DNA of 64,000 nucleotides from Methylobacterium jeotgali. Lineage in GTDB: Bacteria > Pseudomonadota > Alphaproteobacteria > Rhizobiales > Beijerinckiaceae. The stretch is taken from positions 32,349 through 96,348 of the forward strand of contig NZ_BPQR01000038.1 in the NCBI RefSeq assembly GCF_022179345.1. Direction: 5' to 3'. Below the pieces are notes generated by a model that was not told the origin of the DNA, did no database searches, and was given only the letters and a program-made list of their open reading frames with translations. A program made the position numbers and the translations under genes. This document shows, in pieces, positions 26,250 through 35,291 of the stretch; the first letter of the stretch is position 1; every line of letters starts with the position of its first letter.

Positions 26250-27416
26250 TCAGATGACGATCTGCTGGAGGGGCGGGAAACCGTTGAAGGCCACCGCCGC
26301 GTAGGTCGTCGTGTAGGCGCCCGTGCCCTCGATCAGCACCTTGTCGCCGATCGAGAGGGAGACCGGCAGCGGGTAGTGCTCGCGCTCGTAGAGCACGTCC
26401 ATCGAGTCGCAGGTCGGGCCGGCGAGGATGCAGGGGCTGGCATCGTCCGCGTCCCGCTCCGTGCGGACGCGGTAGCGGATCGACTCGTCCATGGTCTCGG
26501 CGAGCCCGCCGAACTTCCCGATGTCGAGATAGACCCAGCGCACCTCGTCCTGGCCTCGCGACTTCTTCGAGACGAGCACGACCTCCGCCTCGATCATGCC
26601 GGCGTTGCCGACCATGCCGCGGCCCGGCTCGATGATCGTCTCCGGCAGGCGGTTGCCGAAGTGCTTGGTGAGCGCCCGGAAGATCGCGTTGCCATAGGAG
26701 TCCACGCCCGGCACCGCCTTGAGGTAGCGGGTCGGGAAGCCGCCGCCGAGGTTGACCATCGACAGGCCGATGCCGCGAAGCGCGCACTCGCGGAAGATCA
26801 TGGCGGCGGAGGCGAGCGCCCCGTCCCAGGCCTCCGTGTTGCCCTGCTGCGAGCCGACGTGGAAGGACACGCCGTAGGCCTGGAGGCCCCGGACATGGGC
26901 GTGCTCGAGCACGCTCACCGCCATCTCGGGCTCGCAGCCGAACTTGCGCGAGAGCGGCCAGTCGGCGCCGGCCCCGTCGCAGAGGATGCGGCAGAACACC
27001 TGCACCTCGCCGGCCTCGACACCAACCTCCGCAGCCGCGCGAAAGATCTTGTCGGTCTCGACCTCGCAGTCGACGGCGAACAAGCGCACGCCGAGCCGGA
27101 GCGCACGGGCGATGCAGCGCTCCTTCTTGATGGTGTTGCCGAACGAGATGCGCTCGGCGGTGGCGCCGGCGGCGAGCGCCATCTCGATCTCGGCGACCGA
27201 GGCGGTGTCGAAGCAGGAGCCCATCTCGGCGAGCAGGCGCAGCACCTCCGGCGCCGGGTTCGCCTTCACGGCGTAGAACACGCGGGTGTCGGGGAGCGCG
27301 CGGGCGAAGGCGGTGTAGTTCTCGCGCACGACGTCGAGGTCGAGCACCATCACCGGGCCCTCGTCCCGGCCGAGGTCGCGGCGTGCGCGCAGGAAGTCGC
27401 GGATGCGATCGGTCAT
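26250..27416 (-). CDS. Ornithine (or lysine/ornithine) decarboxylase, fold-type III PLP
   Basis: A 388-residue cytoplasmic enzyme making putrescine from ornithine. The PLP lysine lies in FYAVKANPAPEVL (near residue 47). Other motifs are SFHVGSQQGN, NLGGGFPTRY, EPGRGMVGNAG and the active-site Cys in AGPTCDSMDVLYERE (near 333). Length matches eukaryotic-type bacterial ODC rather than the large inducible enzyme. The Met at 27416 is preferred over one five codons upstream. A long structured leader precedes it, as for other alphaproteobacterial ODC genes, implying polyamine-responsive control. Dual lysine activity is possible. Confidence 0.92.
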   Translation of the reverse strand: MTDRIRDFLRARRDLGRDEGPVMVLDLDVVRENYTAFARALPDTRVFYAVKANPAPEVLRLLAEMGSCFDTASVAEIEMALAAGATAERISFGNTIKKERCIARALRLGVRLFAVDCEVETDKIFRAAAEVGVEAGEVQVFCRILCDGAGADWPLSRKFGCEPEMAVSVLEHAHVRGLQAYGVSFHVGSQQGNTEAWDGALASAAMIFRECALRGIGLSMVNLGGGFPTRYLKAVPGVDSYGNAIFRALTKHFGNRLPETIIEPGRGMVGNAGMIEAEVVLVSKKSRGQDEVRWVYLDIGKFGGLAETMDESIRYRVRTERDADDASPCILAGPTCDSMDVLYEREHYPLPVSLSIGDKVLIEGTGAYTTTYAAVAFNGFPPLQQIVI

Positions 27417-27850
27417 GGTCGGCCCCACCACAGGTTCGAGCGGCCCCGCGCAGGGACCGATGTCGAATCGGTAGACGGCTATACAAGCCGTCCGGCGTCA
27501 GGGGGCGATGCGTCGCCGCCGCCGCGCGCGCTTTGGAGACGCGCAAGGGCTCGGCGGGCGCAGAGCACCCGGAAGCTGCCGTGGATTGGATGGGGAGACC
27601 CCAACCGCACGCCGGGCAAGGAGAAACAAGCCTCTTCGGTGCCGGCCTTTGGAGGGCCGACGAGACCAAAAAAGCCCGTTCGTCGTTGCTTTAAGCTGCG
27701 TCCCCCGTGGAGAGCGGGGTTCGCCGGTTTCGCCTCCGGCTGCCGGTTGTTGTCGGGGTCCGGTGTCGCCACCTGGATGCCGGCCGGAGGGAATCCACCC
27801 TGTCGACCATCGATCCTTTAAGACCCCTGGCGGCTGTCCGGCAGTTGGCC
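27417..27850 (-). ncRNA. speF-type leader RNA of ornithine decarboxylase
   Basis: The roughly 430 bases before the decarboxylase start hold no convincing gene on the plus strand. On the minus strand there are ordered hairpins near the start codon: GACGGCT/AGCCGTC (27474-27480 with 27486-27492) and ACCGA/TCGGT (27456-27460 with 27468-27472). Alphaproteobacterial ODC genes are known to carry the conserved speF RNA (Rfam) here. The exact 5' end is a guess. A minus-strand reading frame (27772 to 27479) ends inside the loop of the first hairpin, suggestive of a leader peptide. The rest of the gap, to 28140, shows nothing I can name. Confidence 0.65.
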
Positions 27851-28140
27851 GGATGCCCACCAACCGACACGCGGCCACAGGCACGTGCGAAATTGGGCAG
27901 GCGGGATATAGGTTCGGCGCGCCCGGTCAGCAAGGAAAAACCGCTGCGGAAACCGCGAAAATCCCCGCTCTTCTCAGGCTGTTGCGCACATGCATCGCAC
28001 GGCCGTTCGGGGGCGGGCTTCCCAAGGATCCGGGAAGGGCGCATCTGACGGAAAGCCGGGTGATTCGGCCAGGATCGGAGCGGGTGCGTGCGGATGGGAA
28101 GCGGATGGCGGAGCTTCGATCGTGCGCGTGGAGCCCGCCC

Positions 28141-28641
28141 GTGAACACGTCCGCAGCCCGTGCTGAGCCGGCGCAGGATCTCGTGCTGCGGGAGGCGGGA
28201 ATCGACGATCTCGACGCTCTCGTCGCGCTGGAGCACGCTGCCTTCCAGAGCGACCGGGCCGAGCGCCGGGCGATCCGCCACGCCATCCGCTCGCCGAGCA
28301 TGACGCTGCTCGTCGCGCTGCTCGCCGAGAGGGGCGTCCCGCCGCTGCTCGTCGGTGCGGCGACCCTGGAGCGGCGGGCCAACGCCCGCAGCATCCGACT
28401 GTCCTCGATCGCGGTGTCGCCGGCCCGCTCCGGCCTCGGTCTCGGCGGGCGGCTGCTGTCGGCCTGCGAGGAGGAGGGGCGCCGGCACGGCTGCGACCGT
28501 CTGCGGCTCGAGGTCCGTGCCGACAACGCCGCCGGCATCCGCCTCTACGAGCGCCGGGGCTACCGCCGCTTCAAGGTCGTGCAGGACTACTACGAGGACG
28601 GCATGGAAGCCTGGCGCTACGAGAAGCTGCTCGAGACGTAG
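28141..28641 (+). CDS. RimI-like GNAT-family N-acetyltransferase
   Basis: A 166-residue single-domain GNAT. The acetyl-CoA loop is LSSIAVSPARSGLGLGGRLL (near residue 85), followed by CDRLRLEVRADNAAGIRLYE and RRGYRRFKVVQDYYEDGMEA, the RimI-type pattern. Start is taken at GTG 28141; an in-frame ATG at 28105 would add 12 residues with no family resemblance. Protein N-terminal or small-molecule acetylation are both possible. The frame stays open far upstream, but that part lies in the leader region and is not protein-like. Confidence 0.8.
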   Translation: MNTSAARAEPAQDLVLREAGIDDLDALVALEHAAFQSDRAERRAIRHAIRSPSMTLLVALLAERGVPPLLVGAATLERRANARSIRLSSIAVSPARSGLGLGGRLLSACEEEGRRHGCDRLRLEVRADNAAGIRLYERRGYRRFKVVQDYYEDGMEAWRYEKLLET

Positions 28642-28645
28642 AGAA

Positions 28646-28670
28646 CCCGCCCCGGCAGGGCCGGAGCGGG
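28646..28670 (+). terminator. Hairpin after RimI-like gene
   Basis: CCCGC-c-CCGGC pairs with GCCGG-a-GCGGG around a 3-base loop, starting 5 bases after the stop. No T-run follows, so it may be a weak or factor-dependent terminator. Confidence 0.4.
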
Positions 28671-28702
28671 CTCCATGATCCGTCCGGGACGGGCGGATCG
28701 GA

Positions 28703-28942
28703 TCAGTCGCAGGATTCCTTGGTGACCGTCTTGCGGTCGCCCATGTCATTGGTCTTCGTCACGCTCTTGGTGGCGCAGCCGTCGCTCGACTCGCGACGCT
28801 CGACCCGGGTCGTGGAGGTGGTGGCGGGGCGATCCACCACGACGTCGGCGCCGCGGCGCTCGATGACGGTGGTCTGGGCGGTGGCCGCCTGGGCGGCGAA
28901 GAGAGAGCCGAGAACGGCGCCGGCGAGAAGTGACGTGCGCAT
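28703..28942 (-). CDS. Small exported protein, EcfG-promoter associated
   Basis: A 79-residue protein with a Sec signal peptide (MRTSLLAGAVLGSLFAAQAA, cleavage near ATA-Q). The mature part is polar and Thr/Arg-rich (RRGADVVVDRP; TTRVERRESSDGCATKSVTK) with two Cys that could form a disulfide. I recognise no family beyond small alphaproteobacterial secreted hypotheticals. Start at 28942 fits a GAGG site 9 bases upstream better than the ATG at 28948. A perfect EcfG-type promoter lies 36 bases before the start, so it is probably a stress-induced envelope protein. Confidence 0.75.
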   Translation of the reverse strand: MRTSLLAGAVLGSLFAAQAATAQTTVIERRGADVVVDRPATTSTTRVERRESSDGCATKSVTKTNDMGDRKTVTKESCD

Positions 28943-28977
28943 ATCCATGACCTCGAACTGGTTGAAGCTGGGCTCAG

Positions 28978-29003
28978 AACGGTCCATCCCGTCAAACGGT
29001 TCC
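28978..29003 (-). promoter_or_regulatory. EcfG-type general stress promoter
   Basis: Minus-strand GGAAC (29003-28999), a 17-base spacer and CGTT (28981-28978) match the PhyR/EcfG consensus exactly. The predicted start site near 28971 leaves a leader of about 28 bases before the small exported protein. Confidence 0.72.
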
Positions 29004-29096
29004 GTGCGTCGTTGAGCCTCGGTTTAAGGAGTTCTTTTCCCCTCGCTCCTCAGCGTGGAAGGATAAGTCCCAGGAGGCTTCCAACCGGGGCCCGCC

Positions 29097-30542
29097 ATGG
29101 CCGTCATCCTCGCCTTCGCGCTGAACGCGTCCACGAGCGTGCTGCTCGGCCTGCTCGTGGCCGGCCTGCTCGGGCCGGCGGATTTCGGCCGCTTCGCGCT
29201 GGCCACCGCCGGCTCGATCGTCCTCAACACGCTGCTGTTCGAGTGGCTGCGGCTGTCGGCGACACGCTTCTACTCGGGCCGGACCCGTGAGGAGGCACCC
29301 TGGATCCGCTACGGGCTCGACCGGGCCTATCTCGCCCTCGCTCTCGTACTGTTCGCCGCCGCGATGATCTGCGCGGGCCTCGGCATCGAGGCGGGTGCGG
29401 GCAGCCGGGGCGCGATGCTCGCGGGCACGGCACTGGCCGGGCTCGGCAGCGGCATCTTCGACTATCACCTCGCCCTCGCCAGGGCCCGCTTCGAGGGGCG
29501 GCTCTATCTCGGCCTGACAATGCTCAAGAGCCTCGCCTCCGTCGCGCTGATGGCGGGCGCCGCCTGGTTCCTGCGCGAGCCGGCCTGGGTGCTCGCCGCC
29601 GCCGGCGTCAGCCAGCTTCTCGCCGTGCTGCTTCTCAAGACGCCCCTGCGCGATCCCCGGCGGCCGGTCCCGCCGGAGCGGCTGCGGGAGACCTGGCGCC
29701 TGTTCACCGCCTACGGCCTGCCCCTCATCGCCGCGACGGCGATCTACCAGCTGCTGCCCTTCCTGAACCGCTGGGCCCTCTCGGGATGGGCGGACTTTGC
29801 CGAAGCCGGCTATTTCGCGCTTGCCGGCGACATTGCCGGCCGGTCGCTGGGCACGCTCGGCATCGCCCTCGACCTGCTGCTGTTCCAGCTCGCGGTCCGG
29901 GCGGAGGAGCGGCACGGCCGGGCGGAGGCCGAGGCGCAGGTGGCGCGCAACGCCGCCGTCCTCGCGGCGGTCCTGCTGCCCTGCGCGGTCGGCTTCTGGG
30001 TCGTGCTGCCGGCCGTCGAGGCGCTGGTGGTGCCGGAGGCGTATCGCGGACCCTTCGCCGCCTACGCTGCGCTGCTGATCCCGGGCTTCCTCGTGCTCGC
30101 GCTGACGAGCTTCGCGCTGAGCCCCGTCTTCCAGATCCGGCGGCGGACGGGGCCGGTCGTCGCCGCCGCCCTGGTCGGGCTCGGCCTCGACGGGCTCGGC
30201 CTCGCCCTGCTGCCGCCGCTTCTCGGCGCGCACGGCGTGGCGCTCGCCCAGACCGTCGCGCTTGCCGGCGCCTTCCTGTGGCTGGCGTTGCGGGTGCTGA
30301 GGGGACCGGAGCGCCTGCGCCTGCCCTGGCGGGAGATCGGCGCGGCGGCGGCGGCGAGCCTCGCCATGGGCCTCGTCCTCCTGCCGTTCCGGGGCCTTGC
30401 GCCGAGCCTGACCCTGGCGGTCTGCCTGCCCCTCGGCGTCCTTCTCTACGGCGCGCTCGTCTGGCGCTTCGACGTCGCGGGACTGCGGGGAATGGCGCGC
30501 GCAGAGGTCCGCGCCCTGCGCCGGGTCCCGCGGGCGTCCTGA
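29097..30542 (+). CDS. Polysaccharide flippase-like MATE/Wzx membrane protein
   Basis: A 481-residue polytopic protein with about 12-14 hydrophobic segments. The N-terminus (LLVAGLLGPADFGRFALATA) is the typical opening of the oligosaccharide flippase (PST/Wzx) group within the MOP superfamily. It probably moves lipid-linked glycans or other polymers across the inner membrane. No glycosyltransferase or polymerase lies next to it, so the substrate is open. It stands alone between a minus-strand secreted protein and glcE. Confidence 0.85.
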   Translation: MAVILAFALNASTSVLLGLLVAGLLGPADFGRFALATAGSIVLNTLLFEWLRLSATRFYSGRTREEAPWIRYGLDRAYLALALVLFAAAMICAGLGIEAGAGSRGAMLAGTALAGLGSGIFDYHLALARARFEGRLYLGLTMLKSLASVALMAGAAWFLREPAWVLAAAGVSQLLAVLLLKTPLRDPRRPVPPERLRETWRLFTAYGLPLIAATAIYQLLPFLNRWALSGWADFAEAGYFALAGDIAGRSLGTLGIALDLLLFQLAVRAEERHGRAEAEAQVARNAAVLAAVLLPCAVGFWVVLPAVEALVVPEAYRGPFAAYAALLIPGFLVLALTSFALSPVFQIRRRTGPVVAAALVGLGLDGLGLALLPPLLGAHGVALAQTVALAGAFLWLALRVLRGPERLRLPWREIGAAAAASLAMGLVLLPFRGLAPSLTLAVCLPLGVLLYGALVWRFDVAGLRGMARAEVRALRRVPRAS

Positions 30543-30667
30543 CGGAAGCGGCGCGGCCTCAAGAGCCGGCTCGGGGCAGCGGCATCCCGGCTCTTTGAAA
30601 CGGCGGCCCGATCGGGCATTGAATCGTTCCAGGCGGCGCCGCACGAGCGCCGGTCGGGCAGGAAACG

Positions 30668-31852
30668 ATGCGTCTCTACGAGCCGGGGGCGGAGAACGAG
30701 GCTGCGGCGGTCGTCGCCGAGGCGGTCGCGCGCGGCGAGCGCCTGCGCCTCGAGGGCGGCGGCACCCGCAGCGGTCTCGGCCGCCCGGCGCAGGACGAGG
30801 CGACCCTCTCGGCGCGGCGGCTCTCCGGCGTCACCCTCTACGAGCCCGCCGAGATGGTCGTCGGGGCTCGCGCCGGCACGCCTCTCGCCGAGGTCCAAGC
30901 GCTGCTCGCCGGGCGCGGCCAGATGCTGCCCTTCGAGCCCGTGGACCACCGGGCACTTTTCGGCTCCAAAGGCGAGCCGACGCTCGGCGCCGTCGCGGCG
31001 ATCAACAATTCCGGTCCCCGCCGCATCAACGCGGGAGCGGCCCGCGACAGCCTGATCGGCGTGCGCTTCGTCAACGGGCGCGGCGAGGCGATCAAGTCCG
31101 GCGGCCGGGTGATGAAGAACGTCACCGGCCTCGACCTCGTGAAGCTGATGGCCGGCGCCTACGGCACTCTTGGCCTTCTTACCGAGGTGACCTTCAAGGT
31201 CCTGCCGAGGGCGGAGCGCGTCGCGACGCTCGTCCTCCACGGCCTCGACGACGCGCGGGCGATCGAGGCGCTCTGCGCCGGGCTCGGCTCGCCCTTCGAG
31301 TTGACCGGCGCGGCGCACCTGCCCGCCGGCATCGAAGGGGATGCCGCGCGCACGCTGCTGCGCATCGAGGGCTTCTCCGCCTCGATCGACTACCGCGCCG
31401 GCGAGCTGCGCCGGGTGCTCAAGCGCTACGGCGCCGCCGACCTCATCGAGGGCGAGCTGTCCGAGGCTCTCTGGCAGGCAGTGCGCGACGCCACCCCCTT
31501 CGCCGGCACCAGCGAGGCGGTCTGGCGCCTCTCGACGGCGCCGACCTCGGGCGCGGCGGTCGCCGCAGCGATCGGGCAGGCGCGCCCGGCCCGTGTCTTC
31601 TACGACTGGGGCGGCGGCCTCGTCTGGTTCGCGACCGGCGCGGAAGGCGATGCCGGCGCCGAGACCATCCGCGAGGCGCTCAAGCCCCACGGCGGCCATG
31701 CCACGCTCGTGCGCGCGCCGGACGCCGTGCGCGCCGCCGTGCCCGTGTTCGAGCCGCCCGCCGAGCCGCTGATGCGCCTCACCCGCGGCATCAAGGCCGC
31801 CCACGATCCGTTGGGCATCTTCAACCCCGGCCGCATGTACGCGGGCGTGTAG
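30668..31852 (+). CDS. glcE: Glycolate oxidase FAD-binding subunit GlcE
   Basis: A 394-residue PCMH-type FAD-binding protein of the GlcE group. It has the flavin site (LRLEGGGTRSGLGRPAQDEA), GARAGTPLAEVQALLAGRGQ and GGRVMKNVTGLDLVKLMAGA, and a C-terminal FAD-oxidase-like domain ending FNPGRMYAGV. It works with GlcD and the Fe-S subunit GlcF to oxidise glycolate to glyoxylate. It is followed 51 bases later by glcF; no glcD lies in the window. Confidence 0.93.
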   Translation: MRLYEPGAENEAAAVVAEAVARGERLRLEGGGTRSGLGRPAQDEATLSARRLSGVTLYEPAEMVVGARAGTPLAEVQALLAGRGQMLPFEPVDHRALFGSKGEPTLGAVAAINNSGPRRINAGAARDSLIGVRFVNGRGEAIKSGGRVMKNVTGLDLVKLMAGAYGTLGLLTEVTFKVLPRAERVATLVLHGLDDARAIEALCAGLGSPFELTGAAHLPAGIEGDAARTLLRIEGFSASIDYRAGELRRVLKRYGAADLIEGELSEALWQAVRDATPFAGTSEAVWRLSTAPTSGAAVAAAIGQARPARVFYDWGGGLVWFATGAEGDAGAETIREALKPHGGHATLVRAPDAVRAAVPVFEPPAEPLMRLTRGIKAAHDPLGIFNPGRMYAGV

Positions 31853-31903
31853 GACAGAGCTTCCCGGCCATATCGAAGGCCGGGATCACGAGGATCGGGA
31901 CCG

Positions 31904-33277
31904 GTGCAGACCAATTTCTCGCCTACGCAGTTGGCCGACCCGGCGATGGCGGCCTCCGAGAAGATCCTGCGCACCTGCGTCCATTGCGGGTTCTGCACCG
32001 CCACCTGCCCGACCTACCTCATGCTCGGCGACGAGCTCGATTCGCCGCGCGGACGCATCTACCTGATCAAGGACATGCTGGAGGGCGGCAAGGCGGCAAC
32101 CGCCGAGGTCGTCAAGCACGTCGACCGCTGCCTCTCCTGCCTCTCCTGCATGACGACCTGCCCCTCCGGGGTGCACTACATGCACCTCGTCGACCATGCC
32201 CGCGCGCATGTGGAGCAGACCTACCGCCGGCCGCTCGCCGACCGGCTGATGCGGGCCGTCCTCGCGCAGGTGCTCCCCTACCCGAACCGCTTCCGCCTGG
32301 CGCTTCTCGGCGCCAAGTTGGCCTCACCTCTGAAACCGCTCGTCGCGCGGCTGCCGCGGGTCGGCAACCGCCTCGCGGCGATGCTCGACCTCGCGCCCGC
32401 GGCGCTGCCGATCCGCAACCCGACCGACCGGCCGGGCACCTTCCCCGCCGACACCGCGAGTCTCGAGCTTTCCGCGATCATCCAGGGCGAGCCGGCGCCG
32501 ACCGGCCGCCGGGGTCGCGTCGCGCTGCTGCGGGGTTGTGCGCAGAGCGTGCTGCGACCGGATTTCAACGAGGCCGCGATCCGGCTGCTCACCCGCCACG
32601 GCGTCGAGGTGGTGCAGCCGAAAGGGGAGGGCTGCTGCGGGGCGCTGACCCACCACATGGGCCGCGAGGGCGACAGCCACGCGCAGGCGAAGCGCACCAT
32701 CGACGCCTGGATCGCCGAGATCGACGGCGAGGGCCTCGACGCGATCGTGGTGACGGCCTCGGGCTGCGGCACCACGATCAAGGACTACGGCTTCATGTTC
32801 CGCGACGACCCCGCCTACGCGGAGAAGGCTAGGCGCGTCTCGGCGCTCGCCAAGGACGTCACCGAGTACGTCGCCTCGATCGGCCTGATGCCCCCCGTCG
32901 AGGAGAGCGAGATGGTGGTGGCCTACCACTCCGCCTGCTCGATGCAGCACGGCCAGGGCATCCGCACTGAGCCGAAGGCGCTCCTCAAGCAGGCTGGCTT
33001 CACCGTGAAGGACGTGCCCGAGGGCCATATCTGCTGCGGCTCGGCGGGCACCTACAACATCCTCCAGCCGGAGCTGGCCGCCCATCTCCGCGCCCGCAAG
33101 GTCGCCAACATCGAGCGCGTGCGTCCGGACCTCATCGCCACCGGCAACATCGGCTGTGTCACCCAGATCGGGAAGGGCACCGACATCCCGATCGTCCACA
33201 CCGTCGAGCTGCTCGACTGGGCGACGGGCGGTCCGAAGCCCGAGGCGCTGGAGGGCGTCACACCCCGGCTTCATTAG
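31904..33277 (+). CDS. glcF: Glycolate oxidase iron-sulfur subunit GlcF
   Basis: A 457-residue protein starting at GTG 31904. Two 4Fe-4S motifs stand near the N-terminus (CVHCGFCTATCP near residue 26; CLSCLSCMTTCP near 76). Two Cys-rich CCG domains follow (GEGCCGALTHHMG near 241; GHICCGSAGTYNILQP near 374). This is the standard electron-transfer subunit that passes electrons from GlcD/GlcE to the quinone pool. Directly downstream of glcE. Confidence 0.95.
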   Translation: MQTNFSPTQLADPAMAASEKILRTCVHCGFCTATCPTYLMLGDELDSPRGRIYLIKDMLEGGKAATAEVVKHVDRCLSCLSCMTTCPSGVHYMHLVDHARAHVEQTYRRPLADRLMRAVLAQVLPYPNRFRLALLGAKLASPLKPLVARLPRVGNRLAAMLDLAPAALPIRNPTDRPGTFPADTASLELSAIIQGEPAPTGRRGRVALLRGCAQSVLRPDFNEAAIRLLTRHGVEVVQPKGEGCCGALTHHMGREGDSHAQAKRTIDAWIAEIDGEGLDAIVVTASGCGTTIKDYGFMFRDDPAYAEKARRVSALAKDVTEYVASIGLMPPVEESEMVVAYHSACSMQHGQGIRTEPKALLKQAGFTVKDVPEGHICCGSAGTYNILQPELAAHLRARKVANIERVRPDLIATGNIGCVTQIGKGTDIPIVHTVELLDWATGGPKPEALEGVTPRLH

Positions 33278-33278
33278 A

Positions 33279-33322
33279 GCATTTTCCGCCGAAGTGGCTT
33301 CCGGTTCGGCGCCAGAAAATGC
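33279..33322. repeat. Intergenic palindromic repeat (GCATTTTC type)
   Basis: GCATTTTC-CGCCGAA at 33279-33293 pairs with TTCGGCG-(3)-GAAAATGC at 33305-33322. It begins 2 bases after the glcF stop. Sequences of this AGAGCATTTTC form recur between genes in many Hyphomicrobiales genomes. It may also serve as terminator or mRNA-stabilising hairpin. Confidence 0.65.
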
Positions 33323-33335
33323 GGCATCGCAGGAG

Positions 33336-33551
33336 CTAAGGGGCGCGGACGCTCTCCAGCACGAACACCCGGATCGCCGAAGAAAGGTTCTGTCCGTCGC
33401 GGGCGCCGTCGATCTCGCCGATCAGCGCCGCGACGGAGAGGCTGCGTGCCGCCGCGATCTCCCGGAGCACCGTCCAGAACGGCTCCTCCAGGGTCACGCT
33501 GGTACGATGGCCGGCGATCATCACCGAGCGCTTGAGGATGCCGCGGCTCAC
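33336..33551 (-). CDS. Ribbon-helix-helix domain protein
   Basis: A 71-residue protein starting at GTG 33551 inside the preceding gene's stop. The pattern HRTSVTLEEPFWTVLREIAA followed by SVAALIGEIDGARDGQNLSS and IRVFVLESVR is a ribbon-helix-helix fold (RHH_4 type), suggesting DNA binding as a dimer. In this order it commonly follows fumC and a DUF4169 gene. Target unknown; autoregulation of the fumC unit is one possibility. Confidence 0.8.
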   Translation of the reverse strand: MSRGILKRSVMIAGHRTSVTLEEPFWTVLREIAAARSLSVAALIGEIDGARDGQNLSSAIRVFVLESVRAP

Positions 33552-33766
33552 CGTTCCGGTGGCTTCTCGTCAGGCATCTCGTTGTCGGGGCCCGAGCCGA
33601 GGCGGTGGCCTTCGTGGCGCTCGGCCTCCGTGGTTCGGCGTGCCTCCTCCACCCGGCGCTCGGCCTTCGGGCGGCCGAACAGGCGGCGGTTCTCCGCGGC
33701 CTGCCTCTCCCTGGCCTCTCGCTCCAACGCCTTGCGGCGCTGGCGCAGGTTGACGATCTCGGCCAT
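33548..33766 (-). CDS. DUF4169 family protein
   Basis: A 72-residue, highly charged, largely helical protein beginning MAEIVNLRQRRKALEREARE and carrying AAENRRLFGRPKAERRVEEA, the signature of DUF4169. Function unknown. It starts 2 bases after the fumC stop and overlaps the RHH gene by 4 bases, so the three genes are probably one transcript. The C-terminal third is disordered and acidic/Pro-rich. Confidence 0.85.
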   Translation of the reverse strand: MAEIVNLRQRRKALEREARERQAAENRRLFGRPKAERRVEEARRTTEAERHEGHRLGSGPDNEMPDEKPPER

Positions 33767-33768
33767 CG

Positions 33769-35184
33769 CTACTCCGCGCTCGGGGCGAGCATGGTGTCGG
33801 CCCGAACCACCCGGTCGAACTCCTCAGCCGTCACGTAGCCGAGGCGCAGGGCCTCCTCCTTCAGGGTGGTGCCGTTCTTGTGGGCGGTCTTGGCGATCTC
33901 GGCGGCCTTGTCGTAGCCGATCGAGGGGGCGAGCGCCGTCACCAGCATCAGCGAGCGGCTCATCAGGTCGGCGATCCTGTCCTCGTTGGCCTTGATCCCG
34001 GCGACGCAGTTGTCGGCGAAGCTCACCGCCGCATCGGCCAAGAGCCGCACCGATTGCAGCACCGCGTTGGCGATGACGGGCTTGAACACGTTCAGCTCGA
34101 AATGCCCCTGGCTGCCGGCCATGGCGACGGTGGCACCGTTGCCGACGACCTGCGTGCAGACCATCGTCAGGGCCTCGCACTGGGTCGGGTTGACCTTGCC
34201 CGGCATGATCGAGGAGCCGGGCTCGTTCTCCGGCAGCGACAGCTCGCCGAGCCCCGAGCGCGGGCCCGAGCCCAGGAGGCGGATGTCGCTGGCGATCTTG
34301 AAGAGCCCCGAGGCCAGCGCCGTCAGCGATCCTTGCGTGAACACCAGCGCGTCGTGGGTGGCGAGCGCCTCGAACTTGTTCTCGGCCGACGTGAAGGGCA
34401 GGCCCGTCAGCTCCGCGACCTTCGCCGCGAAGGCCTGCGCGAATTGCGGGTGCGCGTTGAGGCCGGTGCCGACGGCGGTGCCGCCCTGGGCGAGCGCCAG
34501 CACGCCCGGCAGCGTCGCGGCGATGCGCGCGCCGCCGAGCGCCACCTGCGCTGCGTAGCCGGAGAACTCCTGGCCGAGGGTGACGGGCGTCGCGTCCTGG
34601 AGATGGGTGCGGCCGATCTTGATGACGCCCTCGAAGGCCTTCGCCTTGGCGTCGAGGGCCTCGTGGAGGTGCGTCAGGGCCGGCAGCAGCCGCTCCTGGA
34701 TCTCGCGGGCGACCGCGATGTGCATGGCGGTGGGGAAGGTGTCGTTCGAGGACTGGCCGCGGTTGCAGTGGTCGTTCGGGTGCACCGGCGACTTGCCGCC
34801 GCGCTTACCCCCGAGGCTCTCGTTGGCGAGGCTCGCGATGACCTCGTTGGCGTTCATGTTGGACTGGGTGCCCGAGCCCGTCTGCCACACGACGAGGGGG
34901 AACTCGTCGTCGTGCTTGCCGGCCACCACCTCGGCGGCGGAGGCGGCGATGGCGTCGGCGACCTTGGCGTCGAGCTGGCCGAGATCCTTGTTCACCAGCG
35001 CCGCGGCCTGCTTCACGAGGCCGAGCGCGTGGACGAGGGGCGCGGGCATCCGCTCCGTGCCGATCCGGAAGTTCTGGATCGAGCGCTGGGTCTGCGCGCC
35101 CCAGTAGCGATGGGCCGGAACCTCGATGGGCCCGAACGTGTCGGACTCGATGCGGGTCGCGGTCTCGGTCGTGTCCTGCGCCAT
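33769..35184 (-). CDS. fumC: Class II fumarate hydratase
   Basis: A 471-residue cytoplasmic TCA-cycle enzyme interconverting fumarate and malate without an iron-sulfur cluster. Motifs are intact: [48 protein letters not shown] and the catalytic Ser loop [20 protein letters not shown]. Length is standard. It leads a unit with DUF4169 and RHH genes. Confidence 0.97.
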   Translation of the reverse strand: MAQDTTETATRIESDTFGPIEVPAHRYWGAQTQRSIQNFRIGTERMPAPLVHALGLVKQAAALVNKDLGQLDAKVADAIAASAAEVVAGKHDDEFPLVVWQTGSGTQSNMNANEVIASLANESLGGKRGGKSPVHPNDHCNRGQSSNDTFPTAMHIAVAREIQERLLPALTHLHEALDAKAKAFEGVIKIGRTHLQDATPVTLGQEFSGYAAQVALGGARIAATLPGVLALAQGGTAVGTGLNAHPQFAQAFAAKVAELTGLPFTSAENKFEALATHDALVFTQGSLTALASGLFKIASDIRLLGSGPRSGLGELSLPENEPGSSIMPGKVNPTQCEALTMVCTQVVGNGATVAMAGSQGHFELNVFKPVIANAVLQSVRLLADAAVSFADNCVAGIKANEDRIADLMSRSLMLVTALAPSIGYDKAAEIAKTAHKNGTTLKEEALRLGYVTAEEFDRVVRADTMLAPSAE

Positions 35185-35291
35185 CGTGGCCTCTACGTCG
35201 TGGGAATCGCGGCCCCTACTTAACCAAGGGCGGACGCGAGCGCGATGGCGCTCCCCGGCCCGCTCCGACAAAGCCCGCGAGGTGTTTGCGC

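Noticed and set aside
27508..28140. Open frame joined to the RimI-like gene, reading through the ODC leader
   Set aside because: The upstream part is not protein-like and lies opposite the speF-type leader; the GNAT domain starts after 28141.
28992..30644. A 550-codon minus-strand open frame opposite the flippase
   Set aside because: Charged low-complexity sequence and no motifs; the plus-strand protein has regular membrane segments.
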